Shown piece by piece: positions 38,340 to 50,926 of a stretch of 64,000 nt of DNA (its first letter is position 1; each line of letters begins with the position of its first letter). The translations under genes and the position numbers were made by a program. The notes beneath the pieces were generated by a model. The model was given only the letters and a program-made list of their open reading frames with translations, made no database searches and was not told the origin of the DNA. The stretch is from Burhinus oedicnemus (taxonomy: Eukaryota > Chordata > Aves > Charadriiformes > Burhinidae): positions 875,172 through 939,171 of the forward strand of contig VFFE01006711.1 in assembly GCA_008921705.1 (NCBI GenBank), read 5' to 3'.

Positions 38340-41256
38340 CTAAATAGAAAAATGGAGGGGAAAGACTGTTAATGGAGAAGTGAAACTGAACATCTTTTAA
38401 AAGTGAGGTCATACAGCACTGATTCCTATTAGATGTATTCAGAACATTGCTCAACAGCGTAAACAGCCCATAGGATTTCCCAAATAGGGGTGGTTTTTTT
38501 AATGTTCTGCTTCCATTTTATTTGGTGATTCATTCATAGATTCATTCAGTGATTCCTTTGTTTCATTTTATTTTTATCCAGACAAATTCAGAAAGCCTAA
38601 CAAGAATGAAAAACGTTATGCTGATATTGAAACTGACTTTGGTTTGGTATAGCAACTTCAGAGAGCACACCAGGCTTTCCTGGTCCCTTTCCAGTCTACC
38701 ACCTCTCTTCCCAAATGTGGAATACTCTCTCCAAAAGTACACAACAGGACACTCCTCAGATTTGAGGCTCATTACTTGGCAGCTTGCAGAGCTATGAATG
38801 AGAGCATCACCTCAGTGGAAACACAGAATGCCTACCTGAATCAGCTGCTGGCATCTGAAAACAGTCCATGTGCATGTACGCAAACATTGATACATGATCT
38901 CCTGTATCATGCTTCCAATTTATACAGTAGGAGATATTCATTCACTCAGTGAATACATAATTTTCCCCAAGCGCGGGAAAGTGTATGACCTCAATTTGTA
39001 CAGGGAGGAAAACACTTCTGAGCCTCTAATTTTAATTAGAAAATTATGACCAATATTTTAAAATGGGTTGATTCCACATTATCAGATGGCACACTCTACA
39101 TAAATGTTATCAAGGAAAATGTTGTGGAAACATTAACACCATCTTATTAACATCTGGAGAAAACGACATCACATTAAAGCAAATGCCAGTACCATAAAAT
39201 AAAGGCAAACAGTGGGAAATAAATTAAAGCTGTGCTAAACACAGCAGGTCATTGATACAGTAGCTGAAACAAATATAGAAACTGCCTTTCAGCAGGAAAA
39301 CAGATCCAGGAACTGCCTTTTTTAGCTAGCTGCAAAATGACCAGCTAGCTGAGATCCACTGCAGTTTTGTTACACTTGCATGTCCACGTTAACTTTTCTT
39401 ACCCACCTTCAAAGAGCTCCAACTTCAAGACTACAATAGGGAAACACGTTAATTTTGACAGGCAAAATTAGTTGCAAGCAATGGTAAGACCCTTGGTATG
39501 TTTAGACCTTGATCAAGCAAAAAATTTCAGCACTTGTTTTATCTTAAGCACCTCATTAACTCCATGAAGTCACCAAGGGAAAGTGAATATAATGTGAATG
39601 GTTTCTGATCCTTTCCATTAAGAAATGAAAAGGGCCTTTAAAACTAGAACTGAACGTTGTCGCAGGGTGAAGCTACCTGTACAAATCCAGCTTGAGCTCA
39701 GAGCTCCTTCAACATCCCTCACACGTACCACGTACCAGCCTCATAAAGCAATGCCCACCTGTTCCCACAGAAAGCCACACCACAAGTCCTGAAAAAGCGC
39801 ACTTGCATTGTGCTCTGGTGCACAGCATGGGAAGTGGGAAACGTCCCCACAGGCAACTGACTCCCTGGGAGTTAGTCTTGAGAATAAGTCCCAGCGGCCT
39901 CCACCTACAAGGAAGCTTTGGTACATCTCTTCTTTCTAATCAGATCAAAATATGTATTTCGTTTTGCTCCAAAGAAGAAAGGTTTCCCCACTATTTCAAG
40001 ATATTTTTTCTGTCTCTGATGATTGAGACTTCAAAGACATTTTGCTCCCCAAGTATACCCATGTTCATCTAAAGCATATTGCCTGTGTCAGACAGAGAAC
40101 TGTAACATAGTTTAGTAAAAATCACCCGCACCTGCAGAATGGAAGAAAGATGTAAGATTGCCAATATAACAAGATATTCCAGAGAGATCTTACATTTAAA
40201 AGGAAGGCTACTTCAGGAATAAAAAGATTTTCCACCTGATGTCGCAGAAGGTTACAAAGTTAATAATGCTGTATATTAAAAGGTCACAGTTAGAGTTCTG
40301 CCCTCAGATAAGGAGCACAAGACAGCTAACAGTTGCACAGACCTGATGTGGTACACACACAAAACATCCACTCTCCCCTTTCAAACACAATCTGCAACAC
40401 TCCGGTGGATAGTTCAAGCAATAGGTCAGATGAGATGGAAAAGGTGATGTTTCCACTAGATGGTTCACAAAGCCAGGCAATTTGTTCCTCTGGAAGCATA
40501 ACAGTGGTTGTGAGATCAAATAAGAAAGCCATCAAGCTAGGAAAATTAACAGCTAGAGGGAAAGCTGGAAGAGTCTAACAACAGTCATATCTTGTTGTAA
40601 GTGCCGTATATTAGTTGCCCACCCCTCTTCACACAGTTCTGATATCAACTCTCCATTCTTCCAATGGAGAAAAGAACACATCCAACATCTCTGTTGTCAT
40701 CCATCCTCCCAGGCAAGGCTGATCCTACACAAAGCAGGATGGAAGAAACAGGAGGCTCAGAGTGGAAAAACAAAAGGGCACCACCTGTCACGCAGCTAGG
40801 ACTGGTCCACAGTTTTGTTATGTGGCAAGTGGGAAAAGAAGAGTGGGAGACTCTGGGCTTTATTTATTTATTTATTTTTAATTATTGTTAGTCTTTTTTC
40901 TGCAAGAAGCTATGGGGGAAAGGGACAACTTTTGGCAGAGGAAATAGCAGGACATTTGTCAAAGGCCTGAAATTGCCACTTCTCATTATGGGGCCAGGGT
41001 GAAGGATCCACCCCAGTAGTGATTTAGATTAATCGCTTTTCATTAAGAGCCAATAAACAAACTCTGGTCAGAATAAGCATTTCTGCCAGCACCCTGTGTT
41101 GCCATTTATAATTGCCATAAGGAATAGCAAAGAAGAACCAGAGAGTTGTCAAATGTAATTTATAAGGTTTTAAGATCTAATAATTTTCTATAATATTAAA
41201 TTAAATGGCAGCCTTTATTAAAAAGGAAATTACATTTCACCTTGCTACATTCTAGA
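38340..41256 (-). other. Intron between exons A and B, 3' part
   Basis: No exon is recognised. An AT-rich stretch at about 39010-39260 and another at about 41030-41250 look unlike the surrounding sequence and could be regulatory. A TTTA repeat sits at 40859-40880. Confidence 0.65.
40859..40880. repeat. TTTA tetranucleotide repeat
   Basis: About five TTTA units running into a T/A-rich tail. Confidence 0.85.
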
Positions 41257-41291
41257 ATATATATATATATATACACACACACATATATATA
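41257..41291. repeat. AT/AC alternating microsatellite
   Basis: A compound AT-AC-AT dinucleotide tract, strictly alternating purine-pyrimidine over 35 bases. Confidence 0.92.
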
Positions 41292-41940
41292 ATATTATTT
41301 TCAGTTGCTGCCTTCTCTAGTTTAAGTGGAGAGGGGAAGGGGAGGCAGGATTGATTACTGCTAAGGGTAAGTCCTTGAAAACATACTTGAGACGAGGTGG
41401 TTTATACTACATAGCTTTTCCTCTAGAGGCTATAGCCTGACCTCCAAAATTCAGTGGACAATGAATGTCAGGCACCAGACAAAACAAACCAGGCTGAAAA
41501 TGAGACCGAACTCCAGGTAGCTCCTTGGGAGATGAATGCAGAGGAAGAGAGCTGTCTGGTATGTGGCATATCTCCTTTAAAGTAGGAGTTTTGGGGGCAA
41601 TGATGACACATACAGGGTTGTTCTGAATGAACTTCAGTTCAGCAGAACACCAGACACCAGTAGGGGAAGCACATAGAAGGGAGATGATTTGGAGAGGCCA
41701 CCTTGCAAGAACAACATAAACTACAATGTACAGACCAAGATCTTTGGCACATGATCAGGAAACACATCCAGCTCTGAATATTTTGAGGGTATTTATCCCA
41801 AGAAATAAGAAGCACAGACTGCAGGCAGAAAGAACCTGCCGTAATGTGTTTGGGCTGAAAACAAACCACAGAAGTAGCTAAGAATCACTCAGATTTGTTG
41901 GTGAGCATTTAGGACCCTTAAAACAGCTCTGAACAAATGC

Positions 41941-42166
41941 AGACTAGATATAAAAAAGAAATTTTTCACTCAGAGTGGTGAAACACTGGAACAGGTTGCC
42001 CAGAGAGGCGACAGATATCCCATCCCTGGAAACGTTCAAGGTCACGTTGGACAGGGCTCTGAGCAACCTGATCTAGTCGAAGATGTCCCTTCTCATTGCA
42101 GGGGAGGTTGGATTAGATGACCTTTAAAGGTCCCTTCCAACCCAAACTATTCTATGATTCTATGAT
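41941..42166 (+). mobile_element. CR1 LINE 3' end
   Basis: It runs from 'agactagatataaaaaagaa' through 'ttcactcagagtggtgaaac', 'ggaacaggttgcccagagag', 'gctctgagcaacctgatcta' and 'ggttggattagatgac' to the intact tail ATTCTATGATTCTATGATG. The 'gagcaacctgatct' block marks a different CR1 subfamily from the copies at 42457 and 56670, which have 'gtttagtggtgg' instead. It is antisense to the host gene and lies 290 bases from an inverted CR1. Confidence 0.94.
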
Positions 42167-42456
42167 GTGTGCTAGCTCATTACTGGTGTGGCTCAGTATT
42201 CCAGATCACAGTTGTCTTTGTACCTGGCTAGCTTAGAACAGAGGAAGAGGAGTGTGTCACCATCTTGCCTCATCCACCTGATTGCATATGTGAAACCAAA
42301 ACTGAGGAAGGTGTTTGCATTAGCCCAGTGACACACCTGAGATTTAATCAGGGTATCAGGAACTCAAGTTTCTTAATTACAAATCCTGCCTTGGTTTTTA
42401 TTATATTAGCCTCATCAGAGGGCATGCCATTTTAGTGGATTTGTGCAGTGTCACTT

Positions 42457-43180
42457 TCATAGAATCATAGAATCATTTAGGTTGGAAAAGACCTTTAAGA
42501 TCATCCAGTCCAACCAGTGACCCTACTCTACCAGGTCCACCACTAAACCATGTCTCTAAGCACCACATCTACACGACTTTTAAACACATCCAGGGATGGT
42601 GACTCAACCACCTCCCTGGGCAGCCTGTTCCAATGTTTGATAACTCTTTCAGTGAAAAATGTTTTCCTAATGTCCAGCCTAAACCTCCCCTGGCGCAACT
42701 TGAACCCGTTTCCTCTTGTCCTATTGCTAGTTACTTGGGAGAAGAGACTAGCTCCCATCTCACTACAACCTCCTTTCAGGTAGTTGTAGAGAGCAATGAG
42801 GTCTCCCCTCAGCCTTCTCTTCTCCAGACTAAACAAGCCTAATTCCCTCAGCCTCTCCTCATAAGACATGTTCTCCAGACCCCTCACCAGCTTCGTTGCC
42901 CTTCTCTGGACACGCTCCAGCACCTCAATGTCCCTCCTCTACTGTGGCGCCCAAAACTGAACACAGGACTCAAGCTGCGGCCTCACCAGTGCTGAGTACA
43001 GGGGCACAACCACTTCCCTACTCCTGCTGGCCACACTATTCTTGATGCAGGCCAAGATGCCAACGGCCTTCTTGGTTACCTGGGCACACTGCTGGCTCAT
43101 GTTCAGCCGGCTGTCCACCAGGACCCCCAGATCCTTTTCTGCCAAGCAGCTTTCCAGCCACTCCTCCCCAAGCCATGCAC
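42457..43180 (-). mobile_element. CR1 LINE, 5'-truncated, nearly open ORF2 end
   Basis: The plus strand begins with the reversed tail TCATAGAATCATAGAATCAT and continues through the reversed 3' UTR into the reverse-transcriptase end. On the minus strand a single frame runs from about 43220 to 42543, broken only by one TAG at 42939-42941, where CR1 normally has a Tyr codon after FWAPQ. Recognisable segments are [50 protein letters not shown] and [20 protein letters not shown]. With one stop and no frameshift in roughly 225 codons, it is the best preserved CR1 in the window. The 5' truncation is around 43180-43220. Confidence 0.95.
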
Positions 43181-43229
43181 AACAGCTCATAAGACTGTAC
43201 TTGTAGATAAAACACATCATGTCACATAT

Positions 43230-43345
43230 CGTCTGACTCTGCCACGGATGTTGTGAATGACCTTGGGGAAATCATCTTTGCTTCATCAGTAAGTGAAGAA
43301 AAATATCACTTCTTCATTCCCATCTTTATCTCCCTATTTAAATCG
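43230..43345 (+). mobile_element. Possible ancient MIR-type SINE
   Basis: 'gactctgccac', 'tgtgaatgaccttggggaaatcat', 'ttgcttcatcag' and 'catctttatctcc' follow the MIR core order (ctgccac, tgtgaccttgggcaaatca, cctcagtttcc). This is the clearest MIR-like copy in the window. It starts about 50 bases from the CR1. Confidence 0.5.
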
Positions 43346-46300
43346 GAGGCTGACAGTGACAGTCCCTGAAGAGTATTTACAAGACAGAATACACTGCAAC
43401 GTTAACCAGATCACAGTCAAAGTTGTACAACCCACTAGTATAACCAGAGCAGACAAATCTGAGCTCAGCTAATCCAGATGCTGTGTTTTAGAGCTATAGC
43501 TTTGCCCGTACAGCAGTGGGCAGGTTCTGCCCACATAGGCTCTGGACTGAGTGATGTGGTTTTTGGAGTGCTGAGAAGCACAGGAACATCATACACAGCT
43601 CAACAGGCCCAGAGAAGGGGTGCACGAAGAGATGATTACAACTGCATTTGCAGCTCAGAGAATTTGCTCAGCTGCAAAACCAAGAGCTATTTAGTAACTG
43701 CATTTCATTGGGCCAAAGGAAAAGATTAGGGATAAAAGACAGTAGAAACAAAGAGTTCTATCACTCCTGCCCTGTGGCTCTAACAGCCCTGTTCCCTTTG
43801 TGTTATGAATACATTCTCTGAGATCACATCAGCAAGTGCCAGTTTGCAGCACATGCTGTTTATCACAGTGTCAGCATAATATGGAAAAAGGGTCCAAAGA
43901 AACCTTCCATCTGCCAAATGGCTTTAGGACACTCCAGAGCTCAGTTTCTCACTGATAGCTTGGGATGCAATCTTGGGAAAAAGCAGCAGATGACTAATGG
44001 GATCTGTGGCAAAGGATGGCAGCTCAGTTCAGGCCAGGTTGGCAAGCATCAAGTGCATGCTGGAACCTCTGCCTCATCAGCCTATCACACATTTGGTGAG
44101 TAAGGAGAAAACAAAATGGTGTGGAATTCCCTTTAGAATCAAATGAACTAAGAAAGGAAGGCAAAACCAAAATCACTTTGGACCATGGGTCTTCCCTGAA
44201 GCTCCAATCACAGCTAAGGGATTCCCTTTGGAGATACATGAGGCCAAGACAGGGTTTGTTCCCAGTTATTTCTTCTTCCTCATTTGGAGAGTAAAGAGGA
44301 GATCAAAGCAACTTGTGCTTATTTAGGATTGCCAACTTCTGTAAGAGGAGGTGTCACTCCCAATATACTAGCCAGCTTCCAGCCAGGTAGATGCATTCCT
44401 CTGCAATTTCAATATTACCGTCACAATTAACTTCTTCCTTCATTAACCTGAACTGCAACACCGCATTGCTCTCTGCCAGCTCATAAACAGTTGCTGTGCT
44501 TCATCCCCAAGATGCTGCAGAGAAACAAACAAGTCTAACTAGATTCAGCTTTCAGAGCTTCTGACTCTCCAAATACCTCTAAACATTTCTCATTCTGATG
44601 GGCTGAGTTCAGAGGCATGACTAGGTGCAAGAGGTGCGGCATGCCTTTGGCTTTTATAGCTTCAGTCATTTGGACTGCCCTCCGTTTTGACTCTGACAAC
44701 TGGGAAACTAGTTCGCAAAACCTTTTTCTCAAAGCTCTTTAAATGAGCACCGTAACTTCATTTCTGCTGTATGCTGTTTGCAACTACTGCTCAAATCCCT
44801 TAGCTAGAGGCTTTATCTATAAATAAAATCTCTAATGCTTCAGTTCTGGTATAAAGAAAAAATGGGGGGAATCCTCATTTCAATCACTGCACCGGGGTGA
44901 TATTTCTGTGCAGAGAGTCAGAATAAAAGACTACAGACCTTTTAATTCTTCAAGTTATCACCTACAACAACAATGGATGGTAACAGTGCAGGAGAAAAGC
45001 TAAAGATGACTGCATCCAATTGAATTGCAAAGCAAATTCATGAAGGAAGGTATTTCTAAGATATCAGAACTGTCACCCCGGATCTTAAACGCAATCAGGA
45101 CCTCCCGTTTATCCACATCTCATCTGAGCAATAGTATATACAGGCAAGTGCTTTTTGGTTTGATTTTGTCAGAGTTGTCATTCTCTTCCTTTTTCCTCTC
45201 TTCTTTTTCTTTTAAATGCTTTTTAACTCCATCCTCTCAACCTCCACAGGAATCCCAAGGGTAGAGATAAAAGTTTCATAGTGAAAAATGGGTTTTCAAC
45301 TAAATAACACCTTCACCAAGAATATGCACTCTTCACAGAATGTTTCATGGGAAAAGTAATACATGAAATTTGTGGTTCAACAATTCCTTGAGATTCAAAA
45401 TGGCACCTCAGTGCCTGAAAGGACCAGTGCTTCAGATATATGGGACTTTGGTTCTCATCTTCTTTCTGCACCCTTTGGAAGGACTTTGCATCCCTCTGTG
45501 AGGCATCAATTCTAAAATGAATCCTGTTATTGACAACCAAGAAGAAAGCAAGCGTTCTTGGGATAGGGCATCTTATCCAGCAGACCAACTCATGCTAGAA
45601 AATAGGGACTTGCTGCACTTCAGCTCCAAACAGTGCCATTTTGAAGAGCAGGCAGTCAAAGAATCACAGACTTAATTTCTTGTGGAAATTATCCAATTTT
45701 CTAACAGAAAGTTTTCAACAACCAGAAAGAAAAAAGAATTGGGATAGAAAGAAAATGGGAATTTAAAAACTCAAGAGAAATGTTCTTATTAAACAGAAGA
45801 GACTTTTTCCCTTAGTGCTTTGGAAGAAATAAACAATTCTAATTCCCAGACTGCTGTGAAAATCTGCCTTTAGTAAAATGTAACTAACGCCCAAAATATA
45901 GCATTAAATTAAAGGTCAGCAGGGAACTAAGCTGTCTGCCCAGCAGAGAGTAAGCAGCCTTTTGTCACATCCCTGAAGACAGACAAGAGGCTATAGGGTA
46001 GAAAAGCCAAAGCTATGCATTTTGCAAGTCTCAGCTTTTCAGAGCACTCAACCATCTGCCGTTAAATCTCATTCAACTGTAAGGAAGGGGTGCCGCTAAA
46101 CAAATAGGAAAGTTTCTCCTTTCTGAAGTTCACCACAGAATTATGGGACTTGTTGCAACCCGTGTGTTAACCAGGCAAAGCAAATGCTTCTCATGTGGTC
46201 TCTCAGGCAAGCAACCGGGTGGGCAGATGCACTGAAGGGGAAGATGTGCCCTGGAATACACTCTGCCTATTAAGAGCATCTTCATGGTGGTAGAAGTCTC

Positions 46301-47806
46301 AAAACTGCAGGCACTTGGCTTCTCACCAGGGCTCAAAACAGTAAGTTTTAAGAAAGCCATAGCCCCCAGGACTTCAGAGTTGTCTGACTGCTAGCTCTAA
46401 TGATCACCTGGAATTTCACAGTATTAATGACAACTCAATACAGATTTTCCTGATCCAAATAAAAGTCTGTGTTGTGCAAGTGAAAGAAGAAGCAGCCCAA
46501 GCATCTGCAGGAGAGCAGATACAAGTCTGGCAGTTTCAGCTCCCAGCAGCAGAGGCTGTATGCACAGTTGCAAAGCGTTGTGAAACCCTGAGCTTGTTAG
46601 TTCTTAGAAGAAGGGAATTAGCAATACAACTGCTCTACAGGAAGATGAAGTAGTCCTGGCTCATGGCAGGAAGCATTTCAGCTCCGGTGCAACCAGAGGC
46701 TATGGATTCACAATGGTCTGCAGCCTGCTTGACTGTTTCCTTATGTCAGCACTCCAGGGTGGTCTCATTTCAAATTACAGGTGCTCTCAGATCACATAGC
46801 TGGCCCTGATCACTAGCAATGATACTTGAGAGACAACAGGAATCATAGCTGGGAAGCAGTATTCTTGGCAACTTCCTTTGGTATCTGCATGTTGCTATAT
46901 TGATTTAATTATAACTGCAAACCTCAAATTACACAATGGCAAAGGGTGTTTTCCAAATACTTTCTTACATATCTTTCCATTTCTAGGAAATGGATACCTC
47001 CTATCTCAGCTCCAAAACCAGGCGTCAGCAGGTTGGGTCAGCAGCTGGGAGCAGGCACTCTGGGACCCAGCCCTGCTTCTGCCCAGCACCACGTGGGGAC
47101 ACAGCCAAAGTCACCTCAACTCAGTCTTGGCTACGCAGCTCTGTGCCTTGGTTACCTCAGTGCATGTGGAGGGTTGGTATCTCCCAGTGGCAACGTGTAA
47201 ACCAAGGAACACCCATAGACTAAATCTGGCCTCTAAGTGCCAAACACCAGCATAGCCAAGAGGTGCCTGGGGAAGACCAAGGCTGTCCTGGATTTATCAT
47301 CATGATAACCAGAGAGATTGTGGTTTTTTACCTCTTCCCCTCTTAGCTGCCTCTTTCCTCTTCAGGCACAAAGACATGATCTCTCCATGGTGATTTTGCC
47401 CACTGATAAATACTAGTGACTGATGTTTTTCACTGAGGAGCAAAGGGCAGGACTGAGGGACCAGCTGCTTCCAGGCTGCTCCAGCATTTTCCAGCCTGCT
47501 GTGTCGGGAAAGACATTACAGGACTCAGCAGGACAGGGGTAATATTCAACACGCTGCTGGGGGTCTCCAGTTAGGGATGGGAGACACACAAGGGAGCAGC
47601 TTAGAAGGAAGCCTAAAGAGAACACAAAATGAATAAAATTGACTAAATACATAACCCACACTGAAACAAGAGTTTTTATCTTAAAGAGGAAAGCCAATGA
47701 TACATGAAGCCGGGGACTTGCTTTTGCCATCAATGTTACATAGCAGATGATCAGATACCAACTTTGTTAGGAGCAGAAAAAAAACCCAAAGAGAACGAAA
47801 TATTTT
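43346..47806 (-). other. Intron: no gene or repeat recognised
   Basis: 4.5 kb in which I see no exon, RNA gene or transposon with supportable ends. Open frames (up to 125 codons at 46878-47255 plus) look like chance. Confidence 0.65.
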
Positions 47807-47900
47807 AAGGCCTTAAGAGCCATTATGTCATCAAGTCTGACCTCCACGTGTACCACATGTTCCAGAATTCCACCAAGTCATTCCTACATTAAGCTCAGTA
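47807..47900 (-). mobile_element. Ancient CR1-type LINE relic
   Basis: 'aggccttaagagccattatg', 'tcatcaagtctgacctcc', 'accacatgttccagaattcc' and 'tcattcctacattaagc' follow the reversed 3' end of old amniote CR1/L3-like families ('catctagtctgacctcc...atagaattccaccc...ttcctgcatcaagccc'). It is far older than the other CR1 copies. Confidence 0.6.
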
Positions 47901-50900
47901 TTTCTTCTAGAAAGGAATCCAATTGGTAAGAAGAGGGTGTTGGAGTGCCATAATTCAGGAGGGTAAGATGTGCATCAGGTGTGGCTTTCTTGGGACCAAG
48001 AGAAGGGGAATGACACAGGTTCCCAGACCATGGGTTGTAGCCATGCCTCACCCAGCTGCTCAGCCCTGCATTTCAACTCTGGCCTCACATGATCCCCCAT
48101 ATTGCAATAAGCAGAGATGTTGGTATTGAGAAATCAGTGTCCCACCATGACCTGGCACAGGACTGAGCAGAGAAATACAGCAGAAGCTGCCAAAAAACTT
48201 ACAATATTCCCACCAAAAATTTTCAAAAAAGAAATTAGAAACAAAAAGCTTTTCTTTTTAAAGAAGAAAGAAAAAAGCCAGTATTTAAATCCTCTTGCCT
48301 CATAATTGAGCCTAGGGTTACGCCACAATCCAGGTAAACGATGTTTATATAACTGGCATTTGGCTGAATGCATAATTCCTATTTAACAGCTGAAGAGAGG
48401 CATTTTGGGTCTTCAAAGAAATTTGACAGGTAATTCCCACTGTAGTTCTGCAGGGTAGCTGAGAGGTAATTATCCTTCTCACTAGTAAATCAATTAGAAA
48501 TGAATGTATGGAAAGCTTTTCCCCTCCTCCAAGTAACTGCTAATCCTCTAAGCGCTAATGAGCAGACAGGGCTAGCAACAGTGTGCAAACCCATCAAAAA
48601 TCAACAGGAGCTCGCGAGGCACACAGGGTCCAATCACTACCTGGGAGCTAATGCCTCAGGAGAAAATAGCTTGCCTGGAAAGGGTCTACACGATTCACTG
48701 TGTGTGTCCAGGCCCTGTGCACCTGTGTTAACTTTTGGTATCTCCCTCCCTGTTTATTGCCTCAAAGACCTATTTTTGAGGCTCACAAGAGATCACTGCA
48801 TTGTGTTCAACCAGCCAGCATTTATGCTGTGAGAGGTGAAACATAAGGGAGCTGGACTTTCTCTACTGGGGTGCAACTGATTCACCTCACCTACTGCTTT
48901 GTCATTCATTATTGGTGGTTGTCCTCAAGAGCGCAGCAAAAACATGATGCGTACTCTGCAGGCCACTGTAACAATATTCAGCCAGAGACATTTGGAGAAC
49001 ATTACAACCAAAGTGCAAGTTTTGCAGTGCACAATCTCATGAATCTGCAAGGGATGGCTGGACAAGAAACCTGATACTGAATTCGACAAATCCCAAACGC
49101 TCCAATCCAGTGACACCTTCTCCAGGCATTTTTCAAATGCTGCATGGATGTTTGGAATTGCTTTGACGGTCAACAAAGCAGAGTCAGCTCTGGGTTCAAA
49201 CAAACCAGCTGTTTAACCATGCACAGTAACAGTGCCCATACATTTAGCAGAGGTAGAAAGAATGAAAACAAGTTGTTCCCACAGCAGCCAGCACCGAAGC
49301 TGGTTTCCTACAGGTTTTCCTTACAGCTCATCTCTCCATTTCAAAAGATTTTTCAGAAGGGAGGAGAAGAGCGAAGACAGACAGATAGGTTCAGAAATCA
49401 TTTCCTTAAGACATAAGACAAAAAAAAAAATTTAAAAAATTGTCATCTGAAATAAGAAACAGCAGGTAGAGATAGGTCTGCATGCTGCTATACGATGAAA
49501 TGTAGGTGTTATTAATTAAAAAAAAAGGAGAGAAGAGACTGCTAATCTGTAAAGCTCGATAGCTTGAGAAATTGCTAGAAGATAATCATATATCCTAGTA
49601 CTCCGATTTGTGAGGGAGACTTTACACCAGTGACGTAGGATTTGTAACCGAGCATATTGCCTCTGATTTTAGGTGGGCAGAGTTGCTTTGGAAACAGAAT
49701 GAAGAAGAATTAACTCCTCAGTGCCCACCATATTGGATATGGGGGGGGTGTGAAGGCCAGGAAAGCTCATTATGAAACATCTTCATTCCATTTTTTTTGC
49801 TCAGAAAAAAAAGAAGTCAAGGTAGTCGTCACAATAATTCAGCTTCTGCATCAGAAAAAAATATAAGCTGACCCCTGCTCACTGCATTTTTCCTCTCCTC
49901 TATACATCCAAACACACACATACTGTTGCTGATAGTAATCAGAGCTATGACTGCCTTAAGGTTGCATACACCAAAATAAACATCAATCCTGAAACCTCTG
50001 TAGACTGACCAGTCATGGCAAACACAATGATAGTAAGAAGAACAGTACAAGTAGCAAAATACTAGTTTGGAAACCTATTGATGGAGACAGGAGATGAGCA
50101 GTTTGGAAGTGATCAAGCCGAACGGGCTGCACCCCATCCAAACACAACTCCACAGCCAGCAATTAGCTACATGCTGCAGCCCTCCCACGTTGATTTCTGT
50201 GGGTAGCTGAAAGCGTCTTTGTCCCACTGTCTCACTTGAATCAACACAGGCAATAATTTTAAACCAAAAAGGCACTGAATAGTAACTCCTGGGCTGCGCT
50301 CTGTACACCAGCTGCAGCCCTAATTGCATCACGTGGGAAGCATGAGCAGGGGGTTTGAAAGCTATGACCTCATCTTCTCTCCTACACACTCAAATCAAAT
50401 CTTAGGTCCCCCACCCACTCTGCCAGGCATATTCTGCTTTCAGCCCCCTTACATGATGTAACCAATGAAAATGTCATTTACATCCTTACCTCCAACTTCT
50501 AACTAGGGAAAGCATAAAGGGGAAAAGAGTCAAATGCAGAAATAAATGCATTTTACTCAGTATTTCTAATAATAAGGAGACAGAGAAGGCAAGGAGAGGT
50601 GCATTAGCCAAAGCCAGTGTAAGCAAGAGTCCCAGGAACATTTGTGTGAGTTCAGCTTCTTTGAAGGTATAACAGTCAGAAGCAAAGAAAAGCAACCCTT
50701 TTATTTCTCCAACACATTCAGCAAGAGATTAAGGACTCCATCCCTATCACAAAACCAAGCATAATTCTACTGGATTCCATGCAATTGCACTAGTGCAACT
50801 TAGACAACAAATTCCAGCTCTTGTGAATTACCAACGGATTTGACTTTAGAATCACAATTCCTCTCAGAATGAACAGAATGCCGTAATTTTGTTTCTATAG

Positions 50901-50926
50901 CTACCGGCTCGATGGCTCTCCCTTAC
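47901..50926 (-). other. Intron just 3' of exon A: no gene recognised
   Basis: No exon or transposon is recognised in 3 kb. A G run lies near 49741. Confidence 0.65.
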
